From a virus: a stretch of DNA of 53,108 nt. Positions 33,715 to 45,700 of this stretch are shown one piece after another (the first letter of the stretch is position 1; every line of letters begins with the position of its first letter). The notes beneath the pieces are model-generated. The model worked only from the letters and a program-made list of their open reading frames with translations. It was not told the DNA's origin and ran no database searches. The translations under genes and the position numbers were made by a program. Where the stretch lies: positions 1-53,108 of IMG/VR virus record IMGVR_UViG_3300023178_000064, one strand, 5' to 3'.

Positions 33715-33724
33715 GGGAAAATAA

Positions 33725-36700
33725 ATGGCAGAATTTAAACTAGAACGTTTTAAGTATACATGGAAAGGTGAATGGATCGCAGCCACAGTATACAAACGTG
33801 ATGACATTGTAAGAGTTGGCGGTAAAACATATGTGTGTTTAGAAGGACATACAGCTGATACTAAATTTAAAACCGACTTACTTGCTACATTGCCTGGAAG
33901 TAATCCACCACAAGCAGCCCCTAAGTGGAGATTAATGACAGATGGTAGATCTTTTAAAGGTGCGTGGGCAACAGCGACTACATATGCAATTAGTGATATT
34001 GTATTAAAAGACGGATCACTTTGGGTATGTCTAAACGAACATGATTCAACAGAATTTTATGTAAACAAAGACGACTGGGCCCTGCTTGCAGAGTCAGTAA
34101 AATATACTACTAATTGGGAAACAGCAACTGATTATGGTACAGGTGCATTAGTAAAATATAATGGCATCGTATACAAGTGTATAGTTCCTCATGTATCGGG
34201 ATTGTTTTTAGAAGATAACTTAGTTACTACACCTTCAAATATTCAAGTTGCTGTAGTAAGAAATGCAGAAGACACAGCAAACATTTATACATTAAATGGT
34301 ATTCCTCAAGCAGAATTAACGTTTGCATTTGGCAAAACATATGTATTTGATCAAAGTGCTCCTCAAGACGGTAGCGATGATACAAATTTATATTTTGGCG
34401 GCGGCTTTGACCAGAACGGCGATCCAGTACAGAATCCACATCCATTATTATTAAGTATTACTGATGATGGGCTTTGGAATAGCGGAGTTCCTTATGCAGA
34501 CGGTGTAACATATTTTCTTAACGGTAACGAAGTTACACAGCAAGTATATGTTTCAAATTTTGCACAAGCAACAACTAGACAGGTAAGATTTACTGTACCA
34601 TATACCGCACCAGAAACACTTTATTACTATTGTAGATATCATGCAGGAATGGGTGCGTCCCTTGCTACTGAAACATCTGCAGATGTTTCATGGGAAGTTT
34701 ACCACAGCGGAATTGAATATGTAGGTGCATGGGCAAGAGACACTCTATATAGAAAAAACGATTTAGTATTATATGGCGGTAGTATATGGAGATGTACAGA
34801 AACACACCAATCTGCTTCTCAAGGATTTTTAGATGGTGACGGCAATCTTGCAGATCAATTAGATACTACTAAATTTGCTATAGAATTACCAGGCTTTCAA
34901 TATGAGTCAGAATGGAGTGACACAGCAGAATATCAAGCAGGCGATGTTGTACGATATGGTGGTTACTTATATTTTGCAACCAAATACAATAGAGATGATC
35001 AACCCGCCCAGTCACAAGACAGTACATCAAGTTGGGTAGAACTTCAATATGGTTACAACTTTAGAGGTGAATGGGTAGACGGCGCAGAATATAATCCAGG
35101 CGACATAGTTCAACGAGGCGGCGAACTATACATGGCTCTAGTTTCTATAGGTAAAGTAGAAGTTGACGGAAGTACATCTGATTATCTGCAAACAGAAAAA
35201 TGGCAATTACTTGTTCCAAGTAAAACTTGGGGCGAAGCATGGATTACAGGACGTACATATTTTGTTGGTGAAGTTGTTTACCACTTTGGTAGTGCTTATG
35301 TTTGTAACGAAGCACACGTTAGTACAAATGATAACTTTCCTGGAGATAACGGTAGCGGATACTTTTATTGGGATACATTAGTTGAAGCAGGACAACCGTC
35401 AGGTTTGTCAGCCCAAGGCGATCTACTAACTTATAATTTAAGTAGAACAAACGTTGGCGACGGTAGTACTATTGGCCCTGCAGGAGTAGCTATAGGCGAA
35501 GAAAGACAACTGTTATCAGTTAACGATGACGACACTGTATTTTGGAAAAATTATCTAAGAACAGCGCAAGAAATTTATGTTGGGCATCATGGCATGGACA
35601 CAGAAGGATATGGACGAGATCCAAATAGACCATTTAGGTCCGTGAGATATGCTTGTGAATTTGTAGAAGAAACATTTCCAGCATTAACACCTGTAAAAAT
35701 TAAAGTTGATACAGGAAGGTACACAGAAATAGGCCCAATTAGCGTACCAGCAGGTACAGCGGTAATGGGCGACGAACTTAGATCTGTAACTATTGTTGCA
35801 AATCCGAGATTAGACGAATATCAAAATGAAACAGAAGAATTTAATGCTGCATGGGATTATGTAACAAGTATTTTACTTAACTTGTTTAGCAATGTTGACG
35901 TTCCACCACTTCCTGGAAATACACTTACACAACCTAAGACTACCTTAACTTTAGGATTAAGTGAAGTTAACTTAGCAATTACTCTTATTGATGTAATTAA
36001 AGATAAAGTTGAATTTAACGCAGAAAGCGGTGCTGTTGATCCTATTATGACAGGAACAAACACCCTTACATCAAACAGTGTTAGACGTCAAACAGCTTCT
36101 AAACTAGAAAGTTTACAAAGTTATCTTTCTCAACAAGTTGAAGCATGGGTGCGTGAAAACTATCCAACTAAACAATTTAGAATGAATAGAATAGCAGAAG
36201 ATTTTATACACTTCTTTAAAGCTATCTGCTATGATTTAAGGTACGAAGGAACTTACAAATCAATACTATCAGCTGAAAGATATGCCAATGCAATTACAGG
36301 TAGTAATCTAAGTGATTTATTTAGAATGAGAGATACAACTGGCTTACGTCAATGTACTGTTGAAGGACTAGATGGAGCACTAAACCCACCAGGTGTTTAC
36401 GACTTATACCAAAGACCAACATCGGGTGCCTTTACAGCACTTGATCCAGGTTGGGGAACAGCAGATGATAGAACATGGATTAAACGTAGATCACCTTACA
36501 TACAAGGTGTAACAACTATTGGTACAGCATGTACAGGTATGCGTGTAGATGGATTATTACATAACGGTGGTAACAAGTCTATGACAGCAAACGACTATAC
36601 ACAAGTGTTAAGTGATGGTATTGGTGCATGGATTTCAGACAATGGTAGAGCAGAGCTTGTGTCAGTGTTTACATACTATAACCAAGTTGGATATTTAGCA

Positions 36701-39700
36701 GAACGTGGAGGAGTTATTCGTGCAACAAACGGTAACAACTCATACGGAAAATACGGTAGTATTGCAGACGGCATTGATCCTAACGAAGTACCTATTACAG
36801 CATCAGTGTTCAACAGAGATAATGAAGCAACGGTAGACGGGGTGTTTGCAGGAGCGTTTGGTGATGAAATCCTAATTTATGAATATGCAAATGCAGGCGA
36901 AAATTATACCACAGCTACAAGCACTATAACAGGTGCAGGAGCAAATGCTGAAGCATTACACGAAGATATTAGACACGGTGCATTATTCCAATCAAGAATT
37001 GTTAATCCTGCAGACAGCGGAGCAATAGGCGGAGTAGGATATACAAATATTCAAAACCAAGCAACTATTGGAGATAGTACAAGTATTACCTTAAACGTCA
37101 ACGAAACAATTACTGAAGAAGAAATTGTAGGACAAGCACTTTATATTATTTCAGGTGATGGTACAGGACAATATGGTTATGTATCTGCCTATAACGAACT
37201 TAATCAAATTGCTTCTATAAACAAAGAAAGCACAGGTCAACCAGGGTGGGATCATTTACTTCCTGGTACTACAATTGAAACAACACTGAGCTCAAATACT
37301 AGATATCAAATTGAACCACGCATAGTATCATCGGCACCGTCATATGCAGCAAACAACTATAACATTGCAAGTGGTAGAGATATTATAGATGTTGCATTTA
37401 GTAATACAACTTTTGAATTTACAGACATTGAAGGACAACCAGGAACAGGTGACGTTATAACGCAAGATGGTCTTGCTCCTGCTAATGCAAGATTTGATAT
37501 TACTAAAAACGGACTTGTCTATGAAGTAACTATTGCAGATGGTGGTTTAGGATACGCTATTGGTGATTCTATTACAATTTTAGGTAGTGTATTAGGCGGC
37601 GATGATGTTACTAATGACTGTCATATTAAAGTGAGTGGTGTAACTGACGATAGTTCAAACTCGATTACAAGTGTAGTTGTAACAGGTACAGGACGTAGTG
37701 GTAAGTTTGTTGCTATCGCAAAACCAAATTTTGTGTTAGAAAGTGATACAGGACAAGGTTGGAATGAAGTATTATTGCCAAACTCTACAGCCATTGATTG
37801 GATCAAAGTAGCTGCAGGTGCAAATAGATTTGTTGCTATTGCTAAAGGTACTGATGAAGCTGCATATAGTTTAGATGGAGTAAATTGGAATTCTGTAACA
37901 TTACCTTTTGTGGAAGATTGGATTGACATTACTTTTGGAGAAGGTAGATTTGTTGTTATTGCTGAAAACTCTACAAATGTTATTCAATCAGCAGATGGTA
38001 TAACATGGACATCTAGTAACATGCCTAACGATGCTGTTGGTGACAGTGCATCAGCAGAATGGCAAGGACTTACATACGGTAAAGGTAAGTTTGTTGCTGT
38101 AGCAGGTAACGACGGTGTAGTAGGTCATAGTACAGATGGAACTACATGGACATTTGATACTGGGTTCCCAGCAACACCTAATTTACAGGTTGCAGGGTTA
38201 GCATACGGTAATAATAGATATCTTGCACTACTAGAAACAGGCGAAACTTACTATAGTTTTGATGGTTCAACTTGGACACAAGGAGCAGATGCTCCAACAC
38301 AGGACGGATCAACAACTATGCGTTGGAATGATATGAAGTTTGCAGAAGGTGTGTTCTTTGCTATATGTGATGCAAACAATCAAATTGTTGGCGGCGATAT
38401 AGACGGTAATAACACAAATTTTGCGGCAACTACTGAAGACGGAATACTGTGGACAGGCAGAACTCTTGCAGCGTCTAAAACTTACTTTGGACTAGGCTTT
38501 GGTGTTGTTAATAACGTAGGTAGTTGGATTATAGGAACTAAAAACACCGCAATAGGAGGCATTGCAAAAGTAGAAACAGGTGCAAAAGTAAAAGTCCGTG
38601 CAAAACTAGGTAGTGGCGGCTTAATACAAACAATAAAGATTCTTGATTGCGGTAGTGGATATTCTCCTCAAAACCCACCAGTATTTACAATTACAGATAA
38701 TGCATACACTGTAGGCATTGGGTGGGAAAATAGAGTAGGTAATGGAGTTCTTGCACAACCAAGTTGGACTAACAGAGGTATTGGTTACAGATCAAGCACT
38801 ACAAGAGTTGATATTACAGGCGATGGCTATGCTGACTTTATACCAGAAACTAACATTATAAAAATTGCAGGTTTACCGAGAGTACCAACTATTGGTAGCC
38901 AGTTGTTGTTCCCTAATATTCCAGACGATACAACAGACAATCCAGACGATCTAAAAAGTTTTAGAGTTGCTGTTGCAACAGATTTAGGTGATGATGGCAC
39001 TGGTAATGGAACAAAACTAGTACAATTCCAAATCAGTCCTAGAATGCGTAACGAATACGATCTAGTTCATAATACAAGTGTAACAATTAACGAAAACTTT
39101 AGCCAATGTAGAATTACAGGACATGACTTCTTAGACATTGGTACTGGTAATTTCTTAGAAACAAATTACCCAGAAATATATGCAGGCGGCAACTACTTTG
39201 TTAGTGCGCCTGAAAATGAAGTATACGAAACCGGAGGCGGACGTATATTCTACGTAAGTACAGACCAAGACGGTAACTTTAGAGCTGGTGAACTATTTTC
39301 AGTACAACAGGCTACTGGTGTTGTGACAATTAGTGCCGAGTTCTTTGATCTAGATGGCCTTAGCGAACTATCACTAGGTGGTGTAAGACTAGGTGGTTCG
39401 GGCGCGGTTGTTAGAGAGTTTAGTACAGACCCAACATTTGCTGAGGATAGTAATAATGTAGTACCAACACAGAGAGCTATTGCAACATTCCTTGCAGATA
39501 GATTAAGCGTTGGCGGTTCAGATCTAGAGTTAAATGCATTCTCAGCGGGACAGATTTATGTAGGAGGACCAGACAATCAATTTGACAACATACAAGATGC
39601 ACAAATATTAGTTGGTGTGCCTGTTAATATGGAAGGTACAGACGCTAACGGCAATCCTGTAGGAATAAGCGGTTCATATGTTGGACAAATGATGTTACTT

Positions 39701-39727
39701 CGTAATTTTGATGATGGTATGAAGTAA
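33725..39727 (+). CDS. Giant tail-fibre-like protein: CBM5/12-like repeats, cupredoxin-like insert, beta-helix
   Basis: The product is 2000 aa. The N-terminal 560 residues hold seven repeats of the form W...Y..GDIVxYGGxxYxCxxxH, similar to CBM5/12 carbohydrate-binding modules. Between repeats 3 and 4 (about 185-320) lies a cupredoxin-like domain with H239, C303, H306 and M309, matching a type-1 copper site. From about 615 a beta-helix begins (YVGHHGMDTEGYGRDPNRPF, then DTGRYTEIGPISVPAGTAV). A propeller-like section near 1330-1600 repeats FVAIA...GxxW. The C-terminal part contains GGRIFYVSTDQDGNFRAGEL. It is a likely host-contact fibre; sugar and metal binding are inferred from motifs only. 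GGGG precedes the ATG. Confidence 0.8.
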   Translation: MAEFKLERFKYTWKGEWIAATVYKRDDIVRVGGKTYVCLEGHTADTKFKTDLLATLPGSNPPQAAPKWRLMTDGRSFKGAWATATTYAISDIVLKDGSLWVCLNEHDSTEFYVNKDDWALLAESVKYTTNWETATDYGTGALVKYNGIVYKCIVPHVSGLFLEDNLVTTPSNIQVAVVRNAEDTANIYTLNGIPQAELTFAFGKTYVFDQSAPQDGSDDTNLYFGGGFDQNGDPVQNPHPLLLSITDDGLWNSGVPYADGVTYFLNGNEVTQQVYVSNFAQATTRQVRFTVPYTAPETLYYYCRYHAGMGASLATETSADVSWEVYHSGIEYVGAWARDTLYRKNDLVLYGGSIWRCTETHQSASQGFLDGDGNLADQLDTTKFAIELPGFQYESEWSDTAEYQAGDVVRYGGYLYFATKYNRDDQPAQSQDSTSSWVELQYGYNFRGEWVDGAEYNPGDIVQRGGELYMALVSIGKVEVDGSTSDYLQTEKWQLLVPSKTWGEAWITGRTYFVGEVVYHFGSAYVCNEAHVSTNDNFPGDNGSGYFYWDTLVEAGQPSGLSAQGDLLTYNLSRTNVGDGSTIGPAGVAIGEERQLLSVNDDDTVFWKNYLRTAQEIYVGHHGMDTEGYGRDPNRPFRSVRYACEFVEETFPALTPVKIKVDTGRYTEIGPISVPAGTAVMGDELRSVTIVANPRLDEYQNETEEFNAAWDYVTSILLNLFSNVDVPPLPGNTLTQPKTTLTLGLSEVNLAITLIDVIKDKVEFNAESGAVDPIMTGTNTLTSNSVRRQTASKLESLQSYLSQQVEAWVRENYPTKQFRMNRIAEDFIHFFKAICYDLRYEGTYKSILSAERYANAITGSNLSDLFRMRDTTGLRQCTVEGLDGALNPPGVYDLYQRPTSGAFTALDPGWGTADDRTWIKRRSPYIQGVTTIGTACTGMRVDGLLHNGGNKSMTANDYTQVLSDGIGAWISDNGRAELVSVFTYYNQVGYLAERGGVIRATNGNNSYGKYGSIADGIDPNEVPITASVFNRDNEATVDGVFAGAFGDEILIYEYANAGENYTTATSTITGAGANAEALHEDIRHGALFQSRIVNPADSGAIGGVGYTNIQNQATIGDSTSITLNVNETITEEEIVGQALYIISGDGTGQYGYVSAYNELNQIASINKESTGQPGWDHLLPGTTIETTLSSNTRYQIEPRIVSSAPSYAANNYNIASGRDIIDVAFSNTTFEFTDIEGQPGTGDVITQDGLAPANARFDITKNGLVYEVTIADGGLGYAIGDSITILGSVLGGDDVTNDCHIKVSGVTDDSSNSITSVVVTGTGRSGKFVAIAKPNFVLESDTGQGWNEVLLPNSTAIDWIKVAAGANRFVAIAKGTDEAAYSLDGVNWNSVTLPFVEDWIDITFGEGRFVVIAENSTNVIQSADGITWTSSNMPNDAVGDSASAEWQGLTYGKGKFVAVAGNDGVVGHSTDGTTWTFDTGFPATPNLQVAGLAYGNNRYLALLETGETYYSFDGSTWTQGADAPTQDGSTTMRWNDMKFAEGVFFAICDANNQIVGGDIDGNNTNFAATTEDGILWTGRTLAASKTYFGLGFGVVNNVGSWIIGTKNTAIGGIAKVETGAKVKVRAKLGSGGLIQTIKILDCGSGYSPQNPPVFTITDNAYTVGIGWENRVGNGVLAQPSWTNRGIGYRSSTTRVDITGDGYADFIPETNIIKIAGLPRVPTIGSQLLFPNIPDDTTDNPDDLKSFRVAVATDLGDDGTGNGTKLVQFQISPRMRNEYDLVHNTSVTINENFSQCRITGHDFLDIGTGNFLETNYPEIYAGGNYFVSAPENEVYETGGGRIFYVSTDQDGNFRAGELFSVQQATGVVTISAEFFDLDGLSELSLGGVRLGGSGAVVREFSTDPTFAEDSNNVVPTQRAIATFLADRLSVGGSDLELNAFSAGQIYVGGPDNQFDNIQDAQILVGVPVNMEGTDANGNPVGISGSYVGQMMLLRNFDDGMK

Positions 39728-39749
39728 TTTTATAGGACAGTAAAAAATG

Positions 39750-39757
39750 TATAAATA
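39750..39757 (+). promoter_or_regulatory. T4-like late promoter TATAAATA
   Basis: An exact TATAAATA (then C) lies 20 bp from the start of the 2337-aa gene's ATG region, followed by a CGGAG ribosome-binding site. Together with 13575 and the minus-strand copy at 9102 it is one of three perfect boxes. Confidence 0.7.
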
Positions 39758-39777
39758 CAATAACGGAGCATTAAAAA

Positions 39778-42700
39778 ATGGCAGAATTTAAACTAGGTAG
39801 AATAAGATTTGTGTGGAAAGACGCATGGTCTTCTGCCACTACATATTACAAAGACGATGTTGTAAGATTCGGAGGTAAGGTATACATTTGTGTGATTGGC
39901 CACACAAGTGCAACTGATTTCTTTACAGATTTTGAAATAGTACCACCTAAATGGAATCTTGTAAGTGACGGTCAAACATGGAAGGGTGAGTGGGCAACAA
40001 GCACCGGATATGTTTACGGAGATATTGTACAATATGGTGCAAGATTATACATTTGTAAAGTTGTTCACACATCACAAGCAACAGTAGCAGCTGGCCTAGA
40101 AGCTGATATTGCTAATTGGGATGTCTATGCTGACGGTTTAGCATGGAAAGGCGACTGGACCGTAGATACAAAGTACCTAATAAATGATCTAGTAAAATAC
40201 GGCGGCCAAACTTATGTGTGTAATACATATCATACATCTGCTGCAACTGAAGCCGACGGGCTAGAAGCAGACCAGGCAAGTTGGGACGTATTTAATGCAG
40301 GTATCGAATACAAAAGTACATGGACATCTGGAACTAGATATAAAGTTAATGACGTAGTTCAGTATGGTGCAGCTCTTTGGATTTGTACTACTGAACATAC
40401 TGGCTCAACATTGTTTAGTACAGATAGTGCAAATTGGGAACAATTTGTTAGAGGATTCCAATTTGAATCAGACTGGGAAGCACTAAGACAATATCAAAAA
40501 GGTGATATTGTTAGATACGGCGGCAACCAATATATTGCACTTACTAACCATAGCGAGAAAAATCCTGTCGTAGAAACTACAGACTGGCAACTATTCTCAC
40601 AAGGTATTAGATTTTTAGGTGACTGGCAAGATGACAGTACACTTCAAGATTATAGAGTAGGAGAAGTTGTTCGATACGGTGGCTACACATATATTTGTAC
40701 AGCAGATCACCAAGATCAAACACCTACTGATACAAACTATTGGCAACGACTAAACACTGGCCTAAGATGGAGAGGTGAGTGGGTAGATGATCAAGAATAT
40801 CTATTAGGTGACGTTGTAAGATTTACAGACAACTCTTACGTTTGTGTTCAAGGACACTTTTCAGAAGGCGACGACTTTTCAACAATACAAACACAGCCCG
40901 GAGGCGGCGGTGCACAGAATTCACGTCCTGATTTAGATACAACAGGTACATACTGGCAAGTATTGTCAATTGGTAATGAAGCAAGTGTACTAACTACAAA
41001 AGGTGATTTAGTTTATTATGCAGCAGGCGGACCAGCAAGATTACCTGTCGGTGCTGAAGGACAATTTTTACAAGTCAGCAACAATCAAACACCTGAATGG
41101 GCTTACATGGGCGTCGCAGACGATGTTTATTATGTAGCAACACACGGCGCAGATACACCTGCTCCTACTAATGGACGTTCAATTGACAAACCGTGGAAAA
41201 CAATAAGATACGCAGCAGAACAAGTAGAAAGAGGAGCAAAGAATCCCCAAGCAAGACGTTTACTAGAACTGAACAGATATTTTATACAAAGAGAAATTGT
41301 AGAATGGACTGACGCTCAAATTACAGGTAACATTTCACCATTCACTACAGGTTTTGATTACGATAGTGCTAAATGCGAAAGAGACATGGGCTATATTATT
41401 GATGCTGTAATATGGGATATTACACACGGCGGAAATGTAAAGTCAAGAGAAGCTGCACTTTCCTATATTAATGATACTGTTGGATCACCATATCTTACAC
41501 AAAAAGCAGAAACTGTAGCAAGTATAAATTATGGCTTAGAAGTTATACAGGCTGTATTGAATCAAGAAGCACCGGCTGTAAATTATCAAGTTAACAACGG
41601 AGATAATTCAACAGCAATAGTTGCACAATACTTTGATGCAAGTCTTTCATCAGAAACTGTATATACTGAAATTTCAAATCTTGTAAAAATTATTACAGAT
41701 GCAATTACAGCAGGTAATGCAGATAATATTCCAGACAGATTAATACGTAACAGTCTTATAAAAGTTGCAACAGGAAAATACTACGAAGTATTGCCTATAA
41801 TTGTACCTGCAGAATGTTGTATAATTGGTGACGAACTACGTTCTACAAACGTATTCCCAAGAAAATCAAACAATTCAACACTTACTTCTGCAGAAGATTA
41901 TTTGTATAGTAACACAGCAATTGAAAGAGTTGAAGCAATTATTGGAGACATTGTAGAAGGTGTAGCTGTAACAGCAACAACAGGAAATACACAAACACAA
42001 AGTACTCTTTATCCTTTAGCAAACAACGAAACAGGGTATGTTAGACAAGCAACTGAACAATTAGCAAGACTTTATAGAAGAAGAACAGACTGGGCTTTAG
42101 GACGCAAAGAAGAAGCAATAGCAACATTTACATTAGCTGACGAAATGGCTGATCCTAATGCAGGCTATGCTAGAAACTTGCTTATTGCTAACAGAGAATT
42201 TTTAAAAGCAGAATTAATTGGCTACATTACAGAAAACTATCCAGACTTAAAATACAGCAGAACAGCATGTAAAAAAGATGTTGGATACCTAATTGATGCT
42301 GTAGCATACGACTTAACATATGGCGGTAACTGGCAAACTGTAAATGCCGGTGAAGCATATTATGTTGGTGCAACTTCGAACTTACCAGCGGCACAGAAAG
42401 CGGCAACACTAGCAGCTTATGGGTACCTAAAAGGTATTATGCAAACTGTAGGTAGAAACATTACTGTTACTCCTGGCACACAGTCTACTGTAGAACAAGT
42501 AGTTGGTGATCCAGGGGATGCTGCAAGCGCAACAACAATAGGCGACTTACTAGACGACTTTATTAATATTGTTGATAACGGTACTGGTAGCGAGACTATA
42601 GTATATCCAAGTATTACTGGTGCTGCGGCAGGTTTACAAACTGACCATTCACTATTAGGGTCAGCGGCTGCTACAATTAAAACAGACACAACAAACTGGA

Positions 42701-45700
42701 TTACAGCAAACTTTCCTAACTTAACATATGATAGTGCAAAATGTGAAAGAGATATTGGTTACTTACTAGATGCGGCAAGATACGATTGGTGTTTAGGTAC
42801 AACATTTGCGTCAACAGTGGCGGCAATTAGTTACTTGAGAAAACCAAGTGCTAAAGTTACAGGCGACCAAAAAGAAGCAACACTTGCAAGTTATGAATAT
42901 GCTAGAAATGCGGCAAGAGCTGAAGTTTCTGAAGCGGCAAGTTTGGCACAAATTAACAACACTTTTGTTACAACAAACGATATTATTTTAGGTGGTAGTA
43001 ACGAAGGTAGTAACCGTGCTGCAGAAGATCAAGACGTTTATGCAGGCATACAGCAACTTGAACTTAACAAAGAGTTTATTGCAAAAGAAGCGGTTGCTTA
43101 TGTTAACGATTATTATGCAGATAGTGTTACAGCAACTACAGCTGCAACAGGCGCACTTACTGTTACAAGTACAGGATGGTTAAGACAAAACAGACCAATT
43201 AAGTTTACTGGAACAGCAATAGGTGGATTAACACTAAATCAAACTTATTATGTTAAAAACATTTTAAGTTCAACAACATTTACTATTAGTTCTACAATAG
43301 GCGGAACAGATGTAACAGTAACTGACGATAGCGGTGCAATGGATGTCGAAAAAGATTACGACTACAACGTAACATTGTGCGAGAGAGATATTAGATCTAT
43401 TGTAGATGGAATGATTTGGGATCTAAAATATGCACCTAATTATAGAAGAACATATACAGGTAATATTAATTTAACAGTACCTGCTACATATGCAACTAGA
43501 TATGCATCAAGATACTATGTTAATAGCGTAATAGGCTCACAAGAAGAAGACTTCTACTATCTACGCAATGGTACAGGAATCAGACTACAAACATTAGAAG
43601 GCCTACAGGGTGATATGACAGCAGAAACAGCCGCTGGTACAAGTCGTGTAACAGCAGGTGCGTATGCGTCACTAGATCCAGGTTGGGGTCCAGATGATGA
43701 TAGATGTTGGATTACGGCACGTTCACCGTATGTACAAAACTGTACAACATTTGGTAATGCCGCAACTGGTCAAAGAATTGACGGTGCATTACACAACGGC
43801 GGTAATGACAGTATTGTTTCAAACGACTTTACACAGGTTATAAGTGATGGTATTGGAGCACACATTTTAAATAATGGTAGAGCAGAACTTGTGTCGGTGT
43901 TTACATATTACTCACACATTGGTTATCTAGCAGAAACAGGCGGACGTATACGTGCAACTAACGGTAACAACTCATATGGTGATTATGGTTCAGTTGCAGA
44001 AGGTGTTGACCCAGATGAAACTCCAACAACTGGTATAGTAGATAACAAGACACAATATAATGCTACAATAGCATCAGCTGTTACAGACCAAGACACTATT
44101 CTAACAGCAGAATTTACACATGCTGGTAATGATTACACAGAAGTAACATTTAATGTGTTTGGTCCAGGTAGTGGCGAATCAGTTATTGGTGATGAATTTA
44201 GAGACGAAGCACTAATACAAGCTCGTGTTATTGACGATCAAGTTGACGGCGATGCAGGTGGTAGTGGATACTTAACAGCAAGTAACACAGCACAGTCAGG
44301 TAACGCAACAAGTATTACACTTTCAGCTACTGACGGTAACTTAAATACTTCTTATCCTGGCATGAAGGTATTGATTGTAGGTGGCGCAGGCGCAGGCTTA
44401 TATGCACTTATTGATACATATGATGCAGGTACAAAAGTTGCTACAGTAATTAAAGAATCAGACGGCACAGCAGGTTGGGATCACTTTGTTCCTGGCACAC
44501 CATTTGTTTCACCAAACGCTTCATCTACATACGAGATTGAGCCAGCGGTATCATTCTCAGCACCTACAAGAAGTACACAGAATGTTGTAATTACTTCAAA
44601 TATTTACGAAGACTTTGGATTCTTTGAAACATCACAACAGGTAAACAACCAAGGTGCTGATACTTATGCAGGAACAGGTAGTAACGCAACTTTTAACATT
44701 GACAGAGTTGGCGCAAAATATTATGTTGCATTAAACAGTGCTGGTAGTGGATATACAAGACTTGAAACTATTACTGTTGCAGGTACATCATTAGGTGGCA
44801 CAAGCCCTGAAAATGATCTAGTTATTACATTAACAAGCATTGGTACTAGCGGAGAAGTTATTGACTTTGATTTCACTGGTATTGGTGCTAAAGGTAAATT
44901 TGTTGCACTAAGTGACGATACTTCAGCAGCCACAAGCGGAGACGTTGCAACTTGGAGTAATGTAACACTTCCACAACAATGCGATAGATTTACAACTGGA
45001 CTACTTAACGATGGTAGTTCTCAATATAAGTCAAGTGCATTTGTTGCTGTTGCAACAGGATCTAGTAATGCTGTACTAAGTGAGGACTTGTCAACATTTA
45101 GTACATCAGCTCTACCAGCAGGATTAGATACTTCAACAGGAGTTGATGTACAATACGGCTATTTAGGTGCTGGATCGAACAGATTTGTAGTTATTGCCCA
45201 AAATGATACTGATATTGCTTATTCAGACAACGCAGGTACATCTTGGACACTATCAAGTGCAGCATTGCCTAATACAGGATTTACAAGTATTACTAATGGT
45301 GCAGGAAAATATGTTGCTGTAAGAACAGGTTCAAACCAAGCAGCATATTCAGTAGACGGCATTACATGGACAGCAAGCACATTACCAGCAAGTTCAAACT
45401 GGAGTAAAGTTGTTTGGGGTAACGGCAGATTTATTGCAATATCAAACAACAGTGTAAACGGTGCATATAGTTTAGATGGTATTACTTGGTATGCATTAAC
45501 CATAGGCACAGAAGGCGCAGCTCTTCCAACAGATATTTGTTACGGACAAGGTATGTTTATGGTAACTAGTGCAGACACAAATAGTGTTTGTTACAGTGAT
45601 TATGGATTAATTTGGTCAAACTTAACTGTTACAGCAAACGTAAGCGGCTACAAACTAGCGGCATTTGGTAACATAAACCAAGAGCCTGCCTGGTTAGCAA

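Noticed and set aside
34270-34700. A real amicyanin captured from a methylotroph
   Set aside because: Only the ligand pattern and spacing match; the surrounding sequence is not close enough to claim transfer of an electron carrier, and it sits inside a fibre protein.
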